Source of the DNA: Lingula anatina
Lineage: Eukaryota > Brachiopoda > Lingulata > Lingulida > Lingulidae
Length of the DNA: 64,000 nt
Reading direction: 5' to 3'
Assembly: GCF_001039355.2 (NCBI RefSeq)
Contig: NW_019774970.1
Coordinates: 340,725 to 404,724 of the forward strand
Positions within the stretch are counted from its first letter, which is position 1, and the number at the start of each line of letters is the position of its first letter. The notes under the pieces are model-generated. The model saw nothing but the letters and a program-made list of their open reading frames with translations. It did no database searches and had not been told where the DNA came from. Shown one piece after another: positions 57,384 to 64,000 of this stretch. Both the position numbers and the translations under genes were made by a program.

Positions 57384-60365
57384 TCACATTTTTAGCTGCA
57401 CTTTGCAATTAAGACTGCTATCTGGCTGCAGGAGATTATTTTTTTCAAGGCCATTATCCCAAAGATTCCAATATGATACATGCTGGTAAGAGCTGACAAT
57501 GGTTTCTATCAGCTCACTGAGGCGGTCAACTCTGCTCAGGCCATTATTCCACATGTTTATCTTCATTCCAGTCTGCTCTGACACCGTACTGAGAGATTGT
57601 ATCAATGCTATCAGTGGACTGGTGATACCGTGGTACTGACCCAATAAATTGCAACTGAATGAGAAGTACTTCAGCTTAGTGGTGTTTATCACACCTTGAC
57701 TCAGTTCACGCACGGCTTTACAGACATCCTGACATCTGTCATAGTCTGTGTTATCTTCGCCCAAAGGACATGTACACCTGCCAGGCCCACACTCGGGTCC
57801 CCCCATGAATACACAGACCAGTCCCAGATGTTCCAGTCCTGGCACATGGTGAAGGTTACTCCCCAGACGTTGTACACCCACGGCACAAAGAGGGGTAAAT
57901 TTAATATCTATACGAGTTAAATCATGACTGGTATTAGGTAGTGTACCTAGTACAGAAGGAATGTCTTTTGACATTTCTTGGCGTTGTACACCTTCAGTTG
58001 CAATGTACATCAAGTGCTGCATCTGTGCGATCACCTTGTAGTCTTGATCATTTATGCCTCTGACATCCAGATGTAGCAGTTTTTCAGGGTTTGGTATTGA
58101 TGAAAGTGCTCCACTGTATTTTGTAGCTATTTTAAGTGTTTGAAGGTTAGGAGCTTTTGATAAAACATGATTTAATGTATATGTGCAGTCATCACAAGTG
58201 TGAGATAAACTCTTCCAAAATACCGCTACTAGTTCCTCGAACATGTCACATTTTCTGAGTAAAGATAAAAGTTTGTGCTCTATTTCTTGTCTTCTGGTAG
58301 GTTTATCGTCTGGTAATTTTCTAACTAATATGTCGATGTCAAGACTGTCACTGTAAAGACTGACAGCAATCAAACCTTTGAGCATACCAGAGTATATCTG
58401 AGGACTGGACAATAAACTATCTACACTGTCATACAAAACCTGCTGGAATCTGGGATCAGAGTGCTGAAATGATCCAGGTATGCAAAGCACCGTGTGGCAG
58501 GAGATAGGCTCAGGGGGCAGCACTGTTTCCTGAGGACAGTGGGCATACCAGTGTTCTTTGAGGAGATTATTAAACCACCGGCTGTAACTGCCATATACGT
58601 GACTGACCGGTAAAAGGGCACAGAAATGGGAATACTCCGTTCTAATAGCTTCAATGCTTTGTCTCACAAGTAGGGGTTTCGCTCTATGTAGCACTTTGGT
58701 AGGTGTTCTCCTAGATAACCCAAACAAAAAGCGCAGCACAAAGCTCATGTCATAGAGTTTGTCAGTGGTGTCTAAGTTTTCCAATAACTTATCTAAAATG
58801 TTACTATCATTTTGGTCTAATTTCCTCGCCAGGTATTTTGCCGCAAAAAACTCCTGAATTGTTTTGTGTGGGAAAGTTACCTCGTGTTTAATATCAAAGT
58901 TACTGTGAACCTTACACTTGCTAAGTAGACCTAAATTGTACAATTCATTGACATCTGGAATCGTCTGCAGGTCCTTTTCATCAAATGTGAGACCCCCATC
59001 TGGTTTCACCAGTCCATCGTAAGCCAGCTTGCCAAGGCTAATAAATGTTTCTTCTTCAAGATTTCTAACGCATGCAGACTGTTTCATTTCAACCTGTGTC
59101 CTGATGCCGTATCTTCGTCTTAAAAGCAACTGTATTAGTTTCTTGTATAGCAATGTATATGAAGCTGGGAGTGAATCTGTCTGGACATCACTTTCTTGAT
59201 CTTCTTGCCACATAAGACAAATGAACAGTAGAAGTATTGGGATCTTCACCAGGGACATCAGTCCTTTACCGTTTAGGTACCATACGAGACCCTTCCCTAT
59301 TGAACGCAATACATCCAGACTGTCGAAATAGGATTCTGACCTCAGTGCCAGGTAATCATCATATTTCTGTTTATCATTAAAGAATTTAGCAACATATTCA
59401 GCTATGTTGTCCTCTGTTAGCCCAGTTATTTCATACGCATCGTCCATCATTCGTCTGTTCATCAGTTCTTCTGCCTTCCACGGACGTGTTGTGATGATGG
59501 TGCACACATCTTGGTATCGTCTTCGGTAAATGATGTCTGTGATTTCTGTGGAGGTGTTGATATCATATTCATCATAACCATCAAAGGCCAAGAGAACATG
59601 GTCACTACCATAGTCTAGAGCTTGCATGACTTCATCTGTCACTGCTTTCCTATTTTCTGCAGGACAAGTGATTTGTGTTTCCATTGCTTCCTTCAATGTT
59701 TGACCAGGCTGAATGCTGCGTAGATTTATTATTAAAACATGTTTATATCTCAAAAGGACTTCATCACATTCTCCTAAACCCAGTGTGGCATTTGCCCAGT
59801 CTGTTGCCATCTTCTGTGTAAATGTGGTTTTGCCAATGCCTGCTTGTCCTCTGACCAATATTCTCTTCGGTCTCTTCCCTTGTTTGGTGTGTAATATTGA
59901 TGTATAGCTACGGATTGGATCAGAACTTGTACCTGCTGGTTTCCTTTCCTCTTGTACCCACTGCAGGTTAACATAGACGTCATCTAAGTGCATTGTGTCG
60001 TCGGGGTCCCAAGGAAGACGCTGTATTTGACTCATGTATTTTATGTAGAAAGACGCTAATTGGTTTTTACTACTGTATGCAGTCGCTTTGTCTGCTAGCT
60101 TATCTGCAAGTTCTATCTTATTGTGTTTTCTCAACACTTCAACAAATGTTTCAAATGCACGAGGACCACATTTTGGTAGAATACGAAGAAATTCAAAAGC
60201 TTGATCATTTTCTGTTTCTTTAGCCATTACCTTTTCTGCATTGTCTTTACTGAATATGTTCGTGGCTACCATGTCCCGAATGATGTCCTCAACGCGGAGA
60301 TTTTCTACAAGCATTTGTCTCATTTTCACCAAAAGGTTTTTGTGTGTTGGTCTCATTACAGGTGC
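57384..60365 (-). CDS. NLR gene B, main exon: CARD, NACHT ATPase, leucine-rich C-terminus
   Basis: Tandem paralogue of gene A, about 990 residues from the acceptor at 60365 (APVMRPTHK). Counting from the intron-side Met at 60389: CARD about 17-102 (LVENLRVEDII, LPKCGPRAFETF), Walker A GQAGIGKTT at 181-189, Walker B DHVLLAFDGYDEYD at about 263, FPHKTIQEFFAAKYLA, then the leucine-rich part with the same Cys-rich insert (CGPGRCTCPLGEDN). Differences from gene A concentrate between the winged helix and the repeats (HRAKPLLVRQ... with several indels), the likely ligand or regulatory region. Reading frame intact. Confidence 0.9.
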   Translation of the reverse strand, partial: APVMRPTHKNLLVKMRQMLVENLRVEDIIRDMVATNIFSKDNAEKVMAKETENDQAFEFLRILPKCGPRAFETFVEVLRKHNKIELADKLADKATAYSSKNQLASFYIKYMSQIQRLPWDPDDTMHLDDVYVNLQWVQEERKPAGTSSDPIRSYTSILHTKQGKRPKRILVRGQAGIGKTTFTQKMATDWANATLGLGECDEVLLRYKHVLIINLRSIQPGQTLKEAMETQITCPAENRKAVTDEVMQALDYGSDHVLLAFDGYDEYDINTSTEITDIIYRRRYQDVCTIITTRPWKAEELMNRRMMDDAYEITGLTEDNIAEYVAKFFNDKQKYDDYLALRSESYFDSLDVLRSIGKGLVWYLNGKGLMSLVKIPILLLFICLMWQEDQESDVQTDSLPASYTLLYKKLIQLLLRRRYGIRTQVEMKQSACVRNLEEETFISLGKLAYDGLVKPDGGLTFDEKDLQTIPDVNELYNLGLLSKCKVHSNFDIKHEVTFPHKTIQEFFAAKYLARKLDQNDSNILDKLLENLDTTDKLYDMSFVLRFLFGLSRRTPTKVLHRAKPLLVRQSIEAIRTEYSHFCALLPVSHVYGSYSRWFNNLLKEHWYAHCPQETVLPPEPISCHTVLCIPGSFQHSDPRFQQVLYDSVDSLLSSPQIYSGMLKGLIAVSLYSDSLDIDILVRKLPDDKPTRRQEIEHKLLSLLRKCDMFEELVAVFWKSLSHTCDDCTYTLNHVLSKAPNLQTLKIATKYSGALSSIPNPEKLLHLDVRGINDQDYKVIAQMQHLMYIATEGVQRQEMSKDIPSVLGTLPNTSHDLTRIDIKFTPLCAVGVQRLGSNLHHVPGLEHLGLVCVFMGGPECGPGRCTCPLGEDNTDYDRCQDVCKAVRELSQGVINTTKLKYFSFSCNLLGQYHGITSPLIALIQSLSTVSEQTGMKINMWNNGLSRVDRLSELIETIVSSYQHVSYWNLWDNGLEKNNLLQPDSSLNCKVQLKM

Positions 60366-60763
60366 CTGGAAAATGGGGAATAAATTCAAAGTTTATTTAG
60401 ATTACATTAGATATTATAACGTGGTATAACCAATAATTACATTGCCTCATATTCTACTTTTATTGACATCATTATCTGCAGTGTTAAAATAATCACGCAG
60501 GGCCTGCAGACATACATCCCCTCACACTACAAACAGTCCCTACAAGAATGATGTGATTTTTTCTTCAGACAACAGCTAATATTGAGATAGGTTTTACTTC
60601 CAATATTACCTCCAAACAGTCCCTACATTTATATATATATTACATGGACATGGAAGATTAGGAACGTTTGACATTTTGATATTCAAACATTCATGAAATT
60701 ATTAAGTAGTTATAACAAGATGTTGAGCACAATGTAGAACGACATATATTACATGTACATTAC

Positions 60764-60804
60764 CTGATAGCAGGTATCTGGCTTCGTTGTTTTAAGTTTG
60801 GTGC
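60764..60804 (-). CDS. NLR gene B, 41-bp linker exon
   Basis: Acceptor tttctttgcag and donor tcag|gtaatg. It encodes TKLKTTKPDTCYQ, joining the Ser-rich exon (split Gly codon) to APVMRPTHK of the main exon. Confidence 0.85.
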
Positions 60805-61958
60805 CTGCAAAGAAACATATTTTATATGAAAAACGGTATCGTCAATGTTATAAGTAAATATTTTTCCAGTCTTACTTATAATCTAGATGGGGACAAAAAT
60901 AACATGATTGATGTTAACAATGTAATTCACACTAGTATTTATTCATGTAATTATAGGACATTCGAAGCTCAGTCTATTTAACTAAATTGACCAAGCCACC
61001 ATAAACTAAAGGGCGTCGAGGTTCAATGTTTCACAGAGTCTTCCTGTACTCACAATGCATGAAATATATAAGATTTATTTATATAAATATATTTTATTAA
61101 CAATATTTGCACTGTATAATACAAACATTTCTTAAGATAGTAAGAAAAAGGTGCATAGAACATATTTTTCTCGTTGGTTTCTAGTTTCGTAGAATATAGA
61201 GTCTAAAAGGACTCGTGTATCGTTACTGTGGTAATTTGAACCTTTATCGCAGCCATATTGAAAGGGGACAATACATTTATATATCTTACTTTCAGTTTTG
61301 AAGCCAATGTAAAATTATGTGGCCCATGATGATGGTGAATATTTAATAGTCATGATATATCCTAAAGTGATCACACACACACACACACATACACACGTTC
61401 ACAAAAACACACGTTCATATGCACAAACATACGGACACACGCACGTTCACACAGGCACACATACACATTCACGCACACGTGCAGATACACACACCAAACA
61501 CACACACAAACACGCATTATAAAACTGTACCTGTACTGGCGAAGTAAATGCATTTGTTTTCTTGGTGAATACATCGTGCAAACACGAATTCTATATGTGA
61601 AATACAAATTTATAAATGTTGTACAATATTTAAATACATTTTGAAACTAACACTGCACTTCCCCCACCCTTTTCTAAAAATTAAAAAAAATCCCGAATAA
61701 TAATATTGGAACATACGTAGGCCTAGGGCCATGTGAAAAGAACATCATATTTAATCCCATCTTCTCTTGACTGCTATTAAGAATTTATAAAAACATTAAG
61801 GTTTGTGGATAATTTATCTTAATTCTGTTAAATTTAACAACTATAATGTAGATCTTTCAAGGAGCATCAGTATACATGTATATACTTCTATGGATAATTT
61901 ATCGTAACGTAAAAATGAGCATACACAATTTGAATATTTCTAAATATCCGGGTCTTAC
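60805..61958. other. NLR gene B intron with a CA-rich minisatellite
   Basis: An intron with no coding signal. CA-rich repeats with interspersed acgttcaca/cacacg variants occupy 61371-61515. Confidence 0.7.
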
Positions 61959-62063
61959 CACGTCTACTCCTCCGTTCTGAGTTTCCAGATCTTTGACCAG
62001 TTGCGGAAGTTGAGGGTGCTGGAGAATCTTTGTCAGACAGAGTAGAAGATTTACTTTGAGATC
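61959..62063 (-). CDS. NLR gene B, Ser-rich linker exon 2 (105 bp, phase 1-1)
   Basis: Acceptor ccatccaaatcag, donor cgtg|gtaaga. Encodes GSQSKSSTLSDKDSPAPSTS and a basic end (RRSRR). It is a duplicate of the exon at 62208-62318: both share GS...SS.LSD.D.SP.PSTS. It probably forms a flexible linker before the CARD, with possible phosphorylation sites. Confidence 0.8.
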
Positions 62064-62207
62064 CTGATTTGGATGGAAATATTGTTAACAAGTTATGTTT
62101 GCATATCTGTACATCGGTATCAGTATTACAGAAACCATGTTTTGATAAACAATCTGGCACAGATACAATGAGCATACAATATATATTTTCAATTTTCTAA
62201 ATCTTAC

Positions 62208-62318
62208 CACTTTTAGCCCTCTGCTTGTGGTGACGTCCAGGTTTTTGGCTACTTGTGGAAGTTGAGGGTACTGGAGAACCGTCGCTGTCGGACAGGGAAG
62301 ACGATCTCCTTCGAGAAC
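62208..62318 (-). CDS. NLR gene B, Ser-rich linker exon 1 (111 bp, phase 1-1)
   Basis: Acceptor cctccaaatcag, donor agtg|gtaaga. Encodes GSRRRSSSLSDSDGSPVPST and a His/Lys/Arg-rich end. The intron sequence before the acceptor (atttccMtccaaatcag) is also duplicated, so exon and intron were copied together. Symmetric phase 1-1 allows insertion or skipping without a frameshift. Confidence 0.8.
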
Positions 62319-62879
62319 CTGATTTGGAGGGAAATATAAACGTGTTATACATGCGCATATCTACTGTAATATCACAAGGATAGATACAATTAATTGCTTC
62401 CTGGAACAGATGAAATAAAATGGGTGACGATCATGAAGTCATGAAATATATAAATAATTGACATGGTCATCAAAATCACAGCAGCAAAGGTGTCAAATGG
62501 ACAAACATATAATTTGCAATACTGATTGACATGAAAAAATGGTCATAGACGAGTCACAGTGACTTCATAAGAGATCGGCCAAACGTGGGCTCACCAGCAA
62601 ATACAAGTCACACTAGTAGTGCTGAGTACATGTATGTAGTAGAAACAAGGATCTCTGAATGATGAAGCAATTACTAAACGCCTTATGGCTAAGAAGGAAT
62701 CAACACCGTTTATGGTGAAATATGGGGAATCAATCATGTGATCAACTCCTTTTGAGTAAGGATGAAACTTTCAACATGCCTCATACCCTTTGCTATCTAT
62801 CACCAAAGTACACAATGCAAGAGCCAATGGCAAAGCTATAAGAAATGTTCGGATCTTTTTTTAAGTCTATTGAAAAGTG

Positions 62880-62940
<61 letters not shown>

Positions 62941-63535
62941 CCTTTCTTGCAATTTGACTGATGGACGAGTGGACGTATGTTAAGATACTTCATGGTATAT
63001 TACCACTTCATGGGATAAATGCTCTGATTTTACTGTCAAATCGACTTCATAGGATAAATTGCGACTTCATCTCCACATAAGATATTGCCTGCGACTTCAT
63101 GGGATAATGGTGAAATAGTACCTGTTGTTGGCCCGACGCTATGAGAGAGAACGTTTTTGACATATAATGTTTTTGTACTGTAAATATTATCCAGAATAGG
63201 TAAACTGTACGTTTTAATTCACTTGTATGACTGAATAGGGTTTCTTTAGTGGTATTGGATGCATGTTTTGAGTAATTTTAAAATACACAGGCGTATGTAG
63301 GTGAGGATTCAGTATTTCTTAAAATCAGTACATTATGGAACATTATGGTCTGCGTTGAAGAAAAGGGGGTCCAGACCCCCTGGGCCCTCCCTTCCCAGAT
63401 CCGCTTAATGCATAAAACTAATGGATCAGGTAAACCAGTCTATGAAAACATAATTGACGCGTAGGTTACTGGATTATAAGACTAATTTTTCCACGAGAAA
63501 AGACACGCGCAAGTGTTAAGATTTACGTCTGTCCC
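62319..63535. other. Probable 5' intron of NLR gene B with simple repeats
   Basis: (TA)n at 62880-62937 and a short repeated phrase acttcatgggataa at 63004, 63042, 63062 and 63091. No further exon joined confidently to the 62318 exon. Confidence 0.5.
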
Positions 63536-63697
63536 TTAGTTTCCTAGATGCTCTGTTCTGGTCCTACACCTGTGAATGTCCATCATGATGTGATCAATGG
63601 TGTCCTCCAAATGTGCCCTTGACTGGCTCTCATTTGACCCGAAAGTATTATCTGCGGCACAGTCTGCATTTGGAAACCTGTTCATAAGGCGTTCGGA
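63536..63697 (-). CDS. Unrecognised open frame or exon
   Basis: One minus frame is open over 53 codons (SERLMNRFPNADCAADNTF..., HLEDTIDHIMMDIHRC) with a good donor inside (cacag|gtgtag at 63569). It begins at a C run (G run on plus, 63698-63713). Composition is coding-like. It could be an upstream exon of NLR gene B or part of a mobile element; no domain recognised. Confidence 0.3.
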   Translation of the reverse strand, partial: SERLMNRFPNADCAADNTFGSNESQSRAHLEDTIDHIMMDIHRCRTRTEHLGN

Positions 63698-64000
63698 GGG
63701 GGGGGGGGGGGGGTAGGCCTACTCGTTGTTTAGCAGCCTAATTAACGTAGTTGATCTGCGAGATCAACAGGCTTGTAGATTGATTTTTATTCAGAATTGT
63801 GGTTGATTGTAATTTTTACATCGTAATTTCTGCTATCTACCCGTAGACCTTTAGTAGTGGGACTTTGCAGTCCTTTGGGGGGGTATATATTTTTTATATC
63901 GTTGTTACTGGTATCCTCTATCCATTAATGTGAGGAACATGAGACGTTGGGGATATTTAAACTTGCCATTAGGGATGTGCACGTGTCCTTCGGATTTTTG
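63698..64000. other. Unassigned end of window
   Basis: A G run at the left, then AT-rich sequence. Nothing recognised. Confidence 0.4.

Larger units (their letters stand above)
54960..60810. repeat. Segmental duplication, copy B (NLR unit)
   Basis: The second copy of the 39835-45830 unit, shifted by about 15.1-15.6 kb. It has extra sequence at 55470-55760 and a G14 run at 55341, and lacks the Tc1 insertion. Confidence 0.9.

Noticed and set aside
61319-61607. Thr/His-rich and Cys/Val-rich frames
   Set aside because: Translations of a CA-rich microsatellite.
1-64000. CRISPR arrays, bacterial operons or a prokaryotic defence island
   Set aside because: No regularly spaced identical repeats, no Shine-Dalgarno organisation, and clear spliced eukaryotic genes and LINEs.

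Overview
This window is nuclear DNA from an animal. There are no bacterial operons. Genes are split by GT-AG introns. The sequence is AT-rich, full of microsatellites, LINEs, a Ty3/Gypsy relic, Tc1/mariner, PIF/Harbinger and MITE-like copies, and has assembly gaps (4608-5485, 26034-26056, single Ns at 38246 and 51567). The host genes are CARD-NACHT-LRR (NLR-type) innate immunity genes and a DZIP3-type HEPN exon. That combination suggests a marine invertebrate such as an amphioxus or hemichordate, but I cannot fix the species from sequence alone.

Layout. 1-8 kb is a mosaic of nested MITE-like repeats and short inverted repeats around a gap. 8.5 kb holds a broken THAP domain. 10-11.6 kb has a palindrome cluster and duplicated segments. 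12.2-13.8 kb (minus) and 17.0-18.5 kb (plus) are two broken non-LTR retrotransposons of the CR1/L2 type. 19.0-19.8 kb is a decayed Ty3/Gypsy pol segment with no long ORF. 21.0-23.1 kb has a chain of short symmetric phase-1 exons on the minus strand that belong to a gene I do not recognise. 28.5-34.4 kb is the most striking unit: a 5.9-kb segment bounded by inverted repeats carrying RFX X-box-like motifs. It encodes one intron-less protein of about 1,520 residues, interrupted by a single frameshift. The protein has paired CxxC/HxxxC zinc motifs, a domain with the ordered motifs of FEN1/XPG-type nucleases, and a C-terminal CXC cluster. 36.1-36.7 kb is a short Harbinger element with a transposase fragment. 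38.0 kb is a Tc1 relic. 38.4-39.0 kb is the 3' end of an unrecognised spliced gene whose donor site lies at the edge of a MITE.

39.8-45.8 kb and 55.0-60.8 kb are two diverged copies of a tandem segmental duplication. Each carries a minus-strand NLR gene with a CARD, a NACHT ATPase and a leucine-rich C-terminus in one large exon, preceded by a 41-bp linker exon. The second gene also keeps two duplicated Ser-rich linker exons at 62 kb, and its 5' end lies outside the window. Upstream of the first gene a HEPN exon at 49.4-49.9 kb may be its 5' domain, although the catalytic His is missing. A Tc1-type element has inserted in the first gene's last intron. The NLR genes would act as cytosolic sensors: ligand detection by the C-terminus, ATP-driven NACHT oligomerisation, and CARD-CARD signalling. 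Most of the rest is intergenic or intronic repeat DNA.
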